From Collinsella sp. (lineage in GTDB: Bacteria > Actinomycetota > Coriobacteriia > Coriobacteriales > Coriobacteriaceae), in the NCBI GenBank assembly GCA_022728415.1, contig JAIJJM010000179.1:1-5371 (forward strand): 5,371 nt of DNA. Reading direction: 5' to 3'. Made by a program: the position numbers and the translations under genes. Shown piece by piece: positions 1 through 5,371 of the stretch. The notes under the pieces are model-generated. The model was not told the DNA's origin. It was given only the letters and a program-made list of their open reading frames with translations, and did not search any database. How positions within the stretch are numbered: position 1 is the stretch's first letter; every line of letters begins with the position of its first letter.

Positions 1-21
1 CATTGGCGCATCCTCGTGTTA

Positions 22-47
22 TGGTGTTTCCGTTTCCCAGTGTTTCC
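22..47 (+). repeat. GTTTCC hexamer cluster (three copies)
   Basis: GTTTCC occurs at 26-31, 32-37 and 42-47. The first and third lie within GTGTTTCC, at 24-31 and 40-47 (16 bp apart). The middle copy belongs to the CCGTTTCC octamer described separately. The cluster resembles tandem binding sites for one protein. It sits at the left edge of the window, so more copies could lie outside. Confidence 0.5.
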
Positions 48-155
48 AACGGTTCGTGCGCGCATGCCGGTTAACGTACATTATCGGTTCTCCGTGCGGG
101 AGGGTGTGTCGCGGATTGGCGGAATGCCGGGGAAACGGCGTGGTTCCAACGGTTC
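44..155 (+). repeat. 12-bp direct repeat TTCCAACGGTTC, 100 bp apart
   Basis: TTCCAACGGTTC is present at 44-55 and again at 144-155, an exact 100-bp offset. The second copy sits inside GGTTCC-AAC-GGTTCC (142-156), itself a short direct repeat. The AACGG core is shared with the GGAAACGG octamers, so the two repeat families may be variants of one recognition site. The role is unknown; arm sites or operator half-sites are the likely options. Confidence 0.55.
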
Positions 156-221
156 CGGCATGATGACGGCGCACACCATAGGAAAACAGGAAACGGCTAT
201 TTTCGGCCATTTACGGCTGCT

Positions 222-242
222 ATAGGCGCACGATGCGCCTAT
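222..242. repeat. Perfect inverted repeat, 9-bp arms, 3-bp spacer
   Basis: ATAGGCGCA (222-230) and TGCGCCTAT (234-242) are perfect reverse complements around a CGA spacer. There is no T-run after it, so it is a poor intrinsic terminator. It lies about 80 bp ahead of the integrase start and directly abuts the CCGTTTCC octamer at 243-250. A dimeric repressor operator is the simplest reading. A recombinase core site or an mRNA leader hairpin are alternatives. Confidence 0.5.
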
Positions 243-289
243 CCGTTTCCCGGCCCGTATCGCATACCCGGACCCGAAGGGACAAGGAC

Positions 290-302
290 GGGGCAAAGCC
301 CC
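290..302 (+). promoter_or_regulatory. Small G/C hairpin just before the integrase RBS
   Basis: GGGGC (290-294) pairs with GCCCC (298-302) around an AAA loop, ending five bases before the Shine-Dalgarno sequence. If it lies in the transcript leader it might affect ribosome access. It could equally be a chance hairpin in GC-rich DNA. Confidence 0.25.
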
Positions 303-306
303 CACG

Positions 307-315
307 GGAAAGGAA
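307..315 (+). promoter_or_regulatory. Ribosome binding site of the integrase
   Basis: GGAAAGGAA precedes the ATG at 324, with eight bases between its end and the start codon. This is an actinobacterial-style Shine-Dalgarno sequence and fixes the start choice. Confidence 0.75.
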
Positions 316-323
316 TACCGGTC

Positions 324-1514
324 ATGGCCACGGCAGGCAGACGCGAGAAAGGCACGGGCGGCATCACCCGGATGAAGGACGGACGCTACCGGGCGTACCT
401 GACGATAACACCCGATCCGTCCGACGGGACGCGGCGACGGGTCAGCGCCGTCGGACGCACCCGCACCCAGGCGTTGGAACGCGCCAGGGCGAAGGCGAGG
501 GACATGGAGGCCGGGCGCATCGGCCCGAAGGACATGCCCACGGTCGGCGAATGGCTCGACCAATGGGTGACGGACGCGATCGAACCCCGGCGCGCCCCGA
601 ACACGACGAGAAGCTACCGGACACGCATCCGCATCGACATCCGCCCCCTCATCGGCGAAACCCGGCTCGACATGGTCCGGCCCAGCCACATCCGACGCAT
701 CGAGAACAGGATCCTCGCGGGCGACCCGGACGACGGGCTGGGGCCGCGTTCCCCGAAGACCGCCGACGTGACGCTCAGCATCCTCCGCACCGCGTTCGAC
801 GACGCGATGGCCGAGGGGATCGTCGACCACAATCCGGTCAGGATGGCCGACCGGGTGGAGACGGAGGCCGAGGAGCTCCCCATGCTCTCCCCCGTCGAGG
901 CCGCGAAGCTCATCCGCACGGAACCCGACCGGAAATGGAGGCTCATGTGGCGGCTCCTGTTCGTCACCGGCATGCGGCTCGGCGAAACGCTCGCCATCAG
1001 CCGCGACGAGATCGTCGAAAGGGACGGCGTCACCTGCCTGAACGTCGAATGGCAGTTGAAGGAATTCGAGAAGGACGTGGTCATACCGCCCGGCTACCGG
1101 GCCCGCCACCTCGAGGGACGACTGTGGCTGACCCGTCCGAAGACGCGCAGGGGCCGGCGCCTCATCCCCCTGCCCCACGACCTCGCCATGGAACTCAAGG
1201 CGTACACGATGACGGTGGACGTGCCCGACGACATGCCCGTGCTCCAGTCGAAACGCTGCAGGCCGTTCAGCAGGGACGCGGTCCGCAACGCATGGATCCG
1301 GGCATTGGACGGGGCGGGGCTCCCCCACGTGCGCATCCACTCCGCACGCCACACGAACGCGACGATCCTCGCCATGAACGGGGTCCCCGACCTGGTCCGC
1401 AAGTCCCTCATCGGACATTCCGACATCGCGACCACGGACGCCGTGTACACGCACGTGGACACGAAGGTGCTCGCCGGGGCGATCGACGGCGTGGAACGGC
1501 TCATCGAAAGCTGA
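324..1514 (+). CDS. Phage-type tyrosine recombinase / integrase
   Basis: A 396-residue site-specific recombinase that would integrate or excise a mobile element through a covalent 3'-phosphotyrosine intermediate. Residues about 1-65 form a basic N-terminal arm-DNA-binding domain (GGITRMKDGRYRAYLTI, then an Arg-rich helix). Residues about 73-178 are the SAM-like core-binding domain, and 185-396 the catalytic domain. All catalytic residues are visible: Arg218 in TGMRLGE, Lys273 in RPKTRRGRR, His339 and Arg342 in HSARHT, His365 in IGHSD, and nucleophile Tyr375 in VYTHV. The length is normal for phage and ICE integrases, and the start is supported by a good RBS. There is no excisionase or other phage gene in the window, so the element it serves would lie to the left or has been lost. 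It is the only intact-looking gene here. The family call is firm; the exact element type is unknown. A shufflon-type DNA invertase is an alternative role for the same fold. Confidence 0.95.
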   Translation: MATAGRREKGTGGITRMKDGRYRAYLTITPDPSDGTRRRVSAVGRTRTQALERARAKARDMEAGRIGPKDMPTVGEWLDQWVTDAIEPRRAPNTTRSYRTRIRIDIRPLIGETRLDMVRPSHIRRIENRILAGDPDDGLGPRSPKTADVTLSILRTAFDDAMAEGIVDHNPVRMADRVETEAEELPMLSPVEAAKLIRTEPDRKWRLMWRLLFVTGMRLGETLAISRDEIVERDGVTCLNVEWQLKEFEKDVVIPPGYRARHLEGRLWLTRPKTRRGRRLIPLPHDLAMELKAYTMTVDVPDDMPVLQSKRCRPFSRDAVRNAWIRALDGAGLPHVRIHSARHTNATILAMNGVPDLVRKSLIGHSDIATTDAVYTHVDTKVLAGAIDGVERLIES

Positions 1515-1622
1515 GGCGATCCCCCTATTCGATCAGGCCGAGATCGACGAGCCCGTCGCCAGCGGAGACGACCGCCGCGTACCCGGACGCGTCCGCAGGA
1601 CGGGAACCTTCACGTCGAACGG
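1515..1622. other. Short junction between integrase and IS; possible coding remnant
   Basis: There is no independent gene and no clear terminator. The frame beginning at 1516 stays open to the IS, has high GC at third codon positions, and contains GTFTSNGLTY. Joining the two sides of the IS (removing the element and one TSD copy) lets this frame run on as AEWTIRTIR at 3116-3142. It may therefore be a scrap of the surface-protein gene that lies beyond the IS, or of some other truncated gene. The piece is too short to decide. It could also hold the attachment-site core expected beside an integrase. Confidence 0.3.
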
Positions 1623-1630
1623 TTTGACAT
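1623..1630. repeat. Target site duplication, left copy
   Basis: TTTGACAT lies directly outside the left terminal inverted repeat and is identical to the octamer outside the right one (3106-3113). Eight or nine bases is the usual duplication size for IS256-family insertion. Confidence 0.9.
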
Positions 1631-1657
1631 GAGCTTGTCAAATTGTTTGTGTATGGG
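1631..1657 (+). repeat. IS left terminal inverted repeat
   Basis: These 27 bases match the reverse complement of 3079-3105 except at positions 4, 5 and 10 of the repeat. The inner 17 bases, AATTGTTTGTGTATGGG, are identical at both ends. This end is next to the 3' end of the transposase gene. Confidence 0.9.
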
Positions 1658-1673
1658 ACTTATTTTTTGTTTT

Positions 1674-3057
1674 TTAGATGTATGGTTCCATGCGTTCGGG
1701 GTATGCGGCGGCGAGTTGGGCGAGGGCCTGTTTCCAGTTGGTGGTGACCCTGCCCTCGATGAGCCGGCACTCGCCTTTGTGGCGCCTGCCCTTGTTCGCC
1801 TTCTCCCGTTGCCTGGCGCGTTTGTCCTCGATGTCGCAGATGTCCAGCCACAGGAGCTTGACGGCTGCCTGGTCGTTGGGGAACTGGCTGCGGTTGCGGC
1901 TGACCTTCCTGAGCTGGTAGTTCAACGATTCGATGCTGTTGGTCGTGCAGGCCACGCGCCGCAGCATGGGCGGGAACTGCAGGAACGGCGTGAACCGGTC
2001 CCACGCCCGCTCCCACGTGGCCGCCACCGACGGGTACCGGCGGCCAAGCTCGCTTTGCCTGAACCCGTCGAGCGCCTTGCGCGCCTGCTCCTCGCCCGCC
2101 GCCCCATACACCTGCCGAAGGCTCCTGCACACGGCCTTGCGGTCATGGTCGGCCACGAACCTGTTCGCCGCGCGGATCAAATGCACCACGCAGGTCTGCG
2201 CCATCGCCTGCGGCCATGTGGCCTCGACGGCCTCGGGCAGGCCCTTCAGCCCGCCGCGGCACACGACCAGCACGTCCATACGCCCCTGTTGGCCATCTGC
2301 GCGCACACGTTCGCCCAGAACGAGGATCCCTCCGAATCCCGGATCCAGATGCCCGGCACGTGCCTGAGCCCCTCCATGTCGACGCCGATCGCGCCGTGCA
2401 CGGCCTTCACACGACCCTGCCGCCGTCCCCGACCTTCACTCGTATCGCGTCCAGGCACATGACCGGGTAGAACCCGTCCAGCGGACGCTCCCGCCATCCG
2501 GGCACCACGTCGGCCACGGCGTCGGTGACCGACGAGATCGTCTCGTGAGACGGTTCCGTGCCGACCGTCTTGGCGAGGTGGTGCTGGATATCACGCACGG
2601 TCATGCCTCCCGCGTATAGGCTGACGATCATGTCGTCCAGGCCGCCGAGCCTCCTGGAGCACTTCGGCACCAGCCTCGGTGTGAACGATCCCTCCCGGTC
2701 CCGGGGCACCTGGATCGTGACGGGGCCGACCTCGGTGGCCAGGGTCTTGGGATACGAGCCGTTCCTCGAATTCGTCGAACCGCTCGCCGTCTTCCCTTCC
2801 CGGTCGCCGGACGCATAACCCGGATGCGAGGTCATCTCCGCATCCAGGCCACGCTCCAGGGCGGCCCGCACCAATTCCGGGATCAGGCCCCCGTCCCCGG
2901 TCAATTCGACATCGCCCTTGTCGATACGCTCGAACAGGGAATCCAACGCGCCCGACGAGACCAGCCCGTCAACCAGGCCACGCGCCGAACCGGCGGCGGC
3001 AACGGCGCCGTCGCCACGCCCCTCGACCACATCGTCGTTCTTCAAGGTCACCATCAT
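1674..3057 (-). pseudogene. IS256-family (mutator-type) transposase, frameshifted and catalytically dead
   Basis: A DDE transposase in three consecutive reading frames: 3057-2410, then 2407-2279, then 2276-1677, with the TAA stop at 1676-1674; about 461 residues if repaired. The N-terminal part has family hallmarks: NSRNGSYPKTL, GPVTIQVPRDREGSF, RRLGGLDDMIVSLYAGGMT, and the first catalytic Asp (residue 203) in MCLDAIRVKV. The second piece has VHGAIGVDMEG and GIWIRDSEGSSFW. The third has GLKGLPEAVEA, CVVHLIRAANRFV, and the final catalytic Glu (codon 1931-1929) in TTNSIESLN. One base is missing at each join: only two bases remain of the codon at 2408-2409 and of the codon at 2277-2278. The second catalytic Asp, expected in the family's D-G-L-K-G motif, is Gly here (CRGGLKGL, codon 2255-2253). 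The start at 3057 is backed by GGAAGG five bases upstream; an ATG directly following is an alternative. It cannot make active enzyme as written. Confidence 0.93.
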
Positions 3058-3062
3058 TCAAT

Positions 3063-3068
3063 CCTTCC
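3063..3068 (-). promoter_or_regulatory. Ribosome binding site of the transposase
   Basis: GGAAGG on the minus strand lies five bases before the ATG at 3057 and eight before the second ATG at 3054. Either start is possible. Confidence 0.6.
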
Positions 3069-3078
3069 AGAATGGCAG

Positions 3079-3105
3079 CCCATACACAAACAATTAGACA
3101 CCCTC
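3079..3105 (-). repeat. IS right terminal inverted repeat
   Basis: The partner of the left repeat, read on the minus strand, with 24 of 27 positions matching. It lies upstream of the transposase start, so the transposase promoter must be in or just inside this end. Confidence 0.9.
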
Positions 3106-3113
3106 TTTGACAT
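3106..3113. repeat. Target site duplication, right copy
   Basis: TTTGACAT is identical to the copy at 1623-1630 and sits directly outside the right terminal repeat. Deleting the IS and one copy restores the original junction sequence. Confidence 0.9.
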
Positions 3114-3231
3114 ACGCGGAATGGACCATCAGGACGATCCGCGCCGCCCCACGGACGGCCGCACCCTGTCACGGCGGACCAGCCGGACGGCACGCAGGGG
3201 GGCGGCGACCCGCACCGGACAGCGCGCGCCC

Positions 3232-3483
3232 ATCGCCGGCCTGACCGGCGTGACGGCCCGATGGAAGGACACGCAAGGCGGCACCGGCGTCGTCACGGGA
3301 TTCGATCCGGCCAACGGGAAGGGGGGGGCAAGGGTGCCCGCCGGCACGACCGCGGTCACCCTTGCCGGCCTGCCCGACGGATGGACCCAATCCGTCTCCA
3401 AGGACGATCCGCTGACCGTCACCCTCGACGCGCCCGATCCGGCCCAGTCCCGCACCTACACGTTCCGCGCCGTGTCCGCCGCC
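3232..3483 (+). other. Beta-sandwich module 1 of the surface protein
   Basis: The segment opens with IAGLTGVTARW, has GFDPANGKGGARVPAGT and LAGLPDGWT in the middle, and closes with SRTYTFRAVSA. This matches the usual pattern of bifidobacterial C-terminal Ig-like/cadherin-like modules: a short 'LTGV' strand, an 'FDP' turn, and a closing 'YTF' strand. It contains a run of eight G at 3321-3328, read in frame as part of GKGGA. Confidence 0.55.
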
Positions 3484-3597
3484 GACCGGTTCAAGGAATC
3501 ATTGAAGAAGGCCGAAACGATCCGCGCCGACAAGGACGCGACGGACGCGTACGACAAGGCGAGCCTCGACCAGGCGGTCGCGGGCCTGCGCGTCGTC
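3484..3597 (+). other. FIVAR-like helical linker of the surface protein
   Basis: DRFKESLKKAETIRADKDA and the following YDKASLDQAVAGLRVV are rich in Lys, Asp and Ala with helical periodicity. They resemble the short FIVAR-type helical repeats seen in Gram-positive surface proteins. The resemblance is by eye and the segment is shorter than a full FIVAR unit. Confidence 0.35.
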
Positions 3598-4428
3598 AAC
3601 TGGACGTTCCACGGCCAGACCCTCGCCTACGACGACAAGTCGAACACGTGGACGCTCGCCACCCCGTTGGACCAGACGCCCGGCACGGACGAGAAGATCA
3701 CGGGCGGCAGCACGTCCAACCGGATCGAGGTGCCGCCCACGGTCGCCTCATCCACCCTCAGGAACACGCTGGCCGGCGTCACCGAAACGGATCAGGACCT
3801 GACCGCGTCCCATGGCGGCGAATCGTTCCGCATCCCCATACGCATCGTCCAGGGCACGGAGATCACGTTGAAGGACGGGACCCGTTTCACCGGTTCGGAG
3901 AACGGGTCCAAATGGACCGTCACCGACACCGGCCACCGGCTCGACAGGGACAACTGGCCCGACACGGACAAGGTGGAACTGTCCGACGGATCGACGATCC
4001 CCGTCACCTGGGGCAAGACCACGCTCGACCCGTCGGGCGCGGCCGGCCCCGTATGGACCATGAGCGGGACGGCCACGCGCACGCTCGACAACGGGCAGAC
4101 GCTCACCGTCGAACTGACCGCCAGCCGCGCCTGGAACGCGAAACTCAGCATCGGCGTGGAGCACCCGACCGCCGACGAGAACCCGTTGGACGTGACCCTG
4201 CCCACGCTCCCCCACGCCGCGGCCGGCGACCAGTACACGCCCGCCGTGACCGGCGGCGACGACGCGACGGTCACGTTGAAACCCACCGGGCTCGGCGATG
4301 ACGGGATGCGCGTGTTCACCGGCACCGTCAAGGCGACCAGGACGGACGGCACCATCGTGACCCGCGAATTCACGATCCGCCAGCCGTTCGACAAGCCGTC
4401 CAGGACCGTCGACGCGCCGGACGCCGCG

Positions 4429-4662
4429 CTGGACGGGCTGCTCGTCAACGGCAAGCCCATCCAGGGGTGGGATCCCGACATCCTCGAATACACGATCACC
4501 GCGGGCGAGGACGACAAGGTCACGGTCAGTCCCAGGGCGAAGGCCGGGCAGACGGTGAAGGCGTCCGACACGACCCTGACCGCGCACAGCACCGTCCAGC
4601 ATTGGACGGTGACCGGCCCGGACGGCGGGAACCGCACGTACACGGTCACGCTCGTCCGCGAC
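4429..4662 (+). other. Cadherin-like beta-sandwich module 2 of the surface protein
   Basis: LDGLLVNGKPIQGWDPDILE opens the module and RTYTVTLVRD closes it. The layout (L-x-G-L-x-V-x-G, then W/F-D/S-P-D-x-L-E-Y-T, then a final T-Y-T-V strand) is that of cadherin-like beta-sandwich domains found in bacterial surface enzymes. Module 3 near the C-terminus repeats the same pattern. Confidence 0.65.
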
Positions 4663-4770
4663 CACAAAACCCCCACCGCGGACGAGGCGTTCAAACCCTC
4701 CGATCCGAAGGACACGGGCGGCACCCGGGAGGCTCCCGGCCCGGACACGGCCACGCTGAAAAGCGTCGGC

Positions 4771-4773
4771 TGA
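4771..4773 (+). other. In-frame nonsense codon in the surface-protein remnant
   Basis: A TGA interrupts LKSVG-stop-TKDGTYH. The same frame remains protein-like for more than 400 bases afterwards, so this is a premature stop, most simply a TGG (Trp) to TGA change. There is no ribosome binding site or start nearby that would make the downstream part a separate gene. Confidence 0.75.
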
Positions 4774-5001
4774 ACGAAGGACGGCACGTACCACGCGGAG
4801 AAGGGCGACGAATACCTGATCCCGGAGGGCGGCTCGTTCGCCTACGAATCGTACCTGGGCCAAATCGTGAAGATCACGCCGGGCCGCGACCACGGCATGA
4901 CGTGGAAATACCGGATCGGGGTGCTCGCCCCCGACGGCGTCACCTACCGGACGCGCACCGTCACGGTCACCTACCTGACGGAGGCGACCCACAGGGCGGG
5001 C

Positions 5002-5230
5002 CTGACCGGGCTGAGCGTCGACGGGCGCGACGTCGCCGGGTTCTCGCCGGACAGGCTCGAATACACGGTCGGGGTCGCCAACCCGGACCGCTACGTGGTC
5101 ACCCCGTCGTGGGACAAGCAGACGGGCATGAGCGTCACCAAGCATGTGGACGGCGCGGACACGACGCTCACCGTGACCAGCGCCGACGGGGCTGACGTCC
5201 GTCGTCTACAGGGTGCACGTCGAATACGAT
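5002..5230 (+). other. Cadherin-like beta-sandwich module 3, containing a frameshift
   Basis: LTGLSVDGRDVAGFSPDRLE opens the module, paralleling module 2 (VDG/VNG, FSPDRLEYTV/WDPDILEYTI). Its last strand is reached only by removing one G from the G4 run at 5188-5191, giving TSADGLTSVVYRVHVEYD. The homology between the two modules supports the frame correction. Confidence 0.65.
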
Positions 5231-5236
5231 GCGGGG

Positions 5237-5368
5237 CTCGCCGCCACCGGCGCGGGCGTGACGGGCGTGATCATGATCGCCGTGGTCGCCGTCCTGGCGG
5301 CCGCCGGCGCATGGTTCGCGTCCCGGCATAAGCCGCATGATCCGGACGGGGACACGGACGCGGCCATG
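5237..5368 (+). other. Cell-wall sorting signal (LAATG, membrane segment, basic residues)
   Basis: In the frame that ends at the final TAA, LAATG (5237-5251) is followed by a hydrophobic stretch (GVIMIAVVAVLAAAGAWFA) and then SRHK and a polar tail. This is the three-part signal for covalent attachment to peptidoglycan by a sortase. The LAxTG form, rather than LPxTG, is the type associated with actinobacterial class E sortases. It is out of frame with the upstream modules as the sequence stands. Confidence 0.8.
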
Positions 5369-5371
5369 TAA

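Larger units (their letters stand above)
30..250. repeat. Four copies of octamer CCGTTTCC, two per orientation
   Basis: The octamer reads CCGTTTCC at 30-37 and 243-250. It reads as its reverse complement GGAAACGG at 131-138 and 189-196. The outer two copies point one way and the inner two the other. Four exact 8-mers in about 220 bases is far more than chance predicts. The arrangement is what one expects of a protein binding array, such as integrase arm-type sites or repressor/excisionase operators. The adjacent integrase has an N-terminal arm-binding domain that could recognise such sites, but this link is inference. Confidence 0.65.
1..323. other. Non-coding, repeat-rich region upstream of the integrase
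   Basis: I see no convincing gene here. The short open frames in this stretch lack ribosome binding sites and run through the repeats. The region holds four CCGTTTCC octamers in two orientations, a cluster of GTTTCC hexamers near the left edge, a 12-bp direct repeat spaced exactly 100 bp apart, CATGCCGG at 63-70 with its reverse complement at 155-162, and a perfect inverted repeat at 222-242. Such density next to a tyrosine integrase is typical of attachment-site arms or of operators controlling integrase and excisionase genes. Which of these applies cannot be told from the sequence. No promoter hexamer pair is convincing; CATTAT at 79-84 and TATAGG at 221-226 are weak -10 candidates only. 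Confidence 0.6.
1631..3105. mobile_element. Complete IS256-family insertion sequence, 1475 bp
   Basis: The element is bounded by 27-bp terminal inverted repeats that match at 24 positions and is flanked by a perfect 8-bp duplication, TTTGACAT. It carries one transposase gene on the minus strand, filling almost all of its length, as is normal for IS256-family elements. The structural ends are intact but the transposase is disabled by two frameshifts and loss of a catalytic Asp. This copy can therefore move only if another copy supplies the enzyme in trans. The perfect duplication indicates a single simple insertion with no later rearrangement across the ends. Confidence 0.93.
3114..5371 (+). 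pseudogene. 3' remnant of a large sortase-anchored, multi-domain surface protein
   Basis: This is the C-terminal part of an extracellular protein of the kind found in bifidobacterial wall-anchored glycoside hydrolases and adhesins. No start codon, signal peptide or catalytic domain is present. A clean frame runs from about 3232 (IAGLTGV) to a TGA at 4771-4773, then continues in the same frame (TKDGTYHAEKGDEYL). At a G4 run (5188-5191) the frame must shift: dropping one G restores SADGLTSVVYRVHVEYD and leads into the sorting signal and the TAA at 5369-5371. In order it has a beta-sandwich module, a helical FIVAR-like linker, a Thr/Asp-rich beta region with no recognised domain, a cadherin-like module, a spacer with the nonsense codon, a second cadherin-like module and the anchor. 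The TGA fits a TGG-to-TGA change. Between 3114 and 3231 no single frame looks right. Function of the intact protein (carbohydrate enzyme or adhesin) cannot be told. Confidence 0.8.

Noticed and set aside
16..225. Small open frame of 69 codons upstream of the integrase
   Set aside because: There is no ribosome binding site and no recognisable product, and it runs straight through the repeat array, which is more likely regulatory DNA.
81..1454. Long minus-strand open frame (457 codons) opposite the integrase
   Set aside because: It is an antisense shadow of the GC-rich integrase gene: Arg/Val/Asp/Gly-rich composition, no domain pattern, and the opposite strand carries a complete recombinase.
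1515..1622. Intrinsic terminator after the integrase
   Set aside because: Only weak short stems (for example CGACG/CGTCG) are visible and there is no T-run.
233..1627. Long plus-strand open frame (464 codons) overlapping the integrase
   Set aside because: It is extremely rich in Arg, His, Gly and Pro and lies in the wrong frame of the integrase, so it is a shadow of high GC.
2277..2409. Programmed frameshifting in the transposase
   Set aside because: Neither join has a slippery heptamer, IS256-family elements normally use a single frame, and there are two shifts plus a catalytic substitution.
4771..4773. TGA as a recoded (selenocysteine) codon
   Set aside because: I see no SECIS-like hairpin directly after it, and a structural surface protein is an unlikely selenoprotein. 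Decay elsewhere in the gene explains it better.
3748..5145. Minus-strand open frame (465 codons) opposite the surface gene
   Set aside because: It is low-complexity Arg/Val/Gly-rich antisense. The plus strand has recognisable cadherin-like modules through the same region.
1..5371. tRNA gene serving as attachment site, CRISPR array, or retron/toxin module
   Set aside because: I found no tRNA cloverleaf segment, no regularly spaced repeat-spacer units, and no reverse-transcriptase or toxin motifs in any frame.

Overview
The window is GC-rich, with strong GC preference at third codon positions. The protein styles fit a bifidobacterium or close actinobacterial relative: a 396-residue phage-type tyrosine integrase, an IS256-family (mutator-type) transposase, and a surface protein built from cadherin-like/Ig-like beta-sandwich modules that ends in an LAATG sorting signal. 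The genus call is inferred from protein style; no ribosomal or other marker gene is present.

Layout. Bases 1-323 hold no convincing gene. They contain a dense set of short repeats: four copies of the octamer CCGTTTCC in both orientations, two 12-bp direct repeats exactly 100 bp apart, and a perfect 9-bp-arm inverted repeat. A clear ribosome binding site then leads into the integrase gene (324-1514, +), which is intact and has all the catalytic residues. Bases 1515-1622 form a short junction with no independent gene. A complete IS256-family element follows (1631-3105), with 27-bp imperfect terminal inverted repeats and a perfect 8-bp target duplication, TTTGACAT. Its transposase gene (minus strand) is dead: it has two single-base deletions, and the second Asp of the DDE triad is changed to Gly. 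From 3114 to the last base lies the 3' part of a large sortase-anchored surface-protein gene. It has no start or signal peptide, a confused frame at its 5' edge, an in-frame TGA at 4771 and a +1 frameshift in a G4 run near 5188. The cell-wall sorting signal is preserved beyond that shift and terminates at 5371.

How the parts relate. The integrase is the only gene that looks functional. The repeats ahead of it suggest arm-type binding sites or operators of the mobile element it serves. The IS landed just downstream of the integrase, at or beside the broken edge of the surface gene. The region therefore looks like a mobile-element boundary where a headless surface gene has been left to decay. 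A cassette of a recombinase-driven surface-variation locus is an alternative worth testing. I did not find a convincing new multi-gene system. The most testable signals are the upstream repeat array and the juxtaposition of the recombinase with the headless, homopolymer-bearing surface gene.
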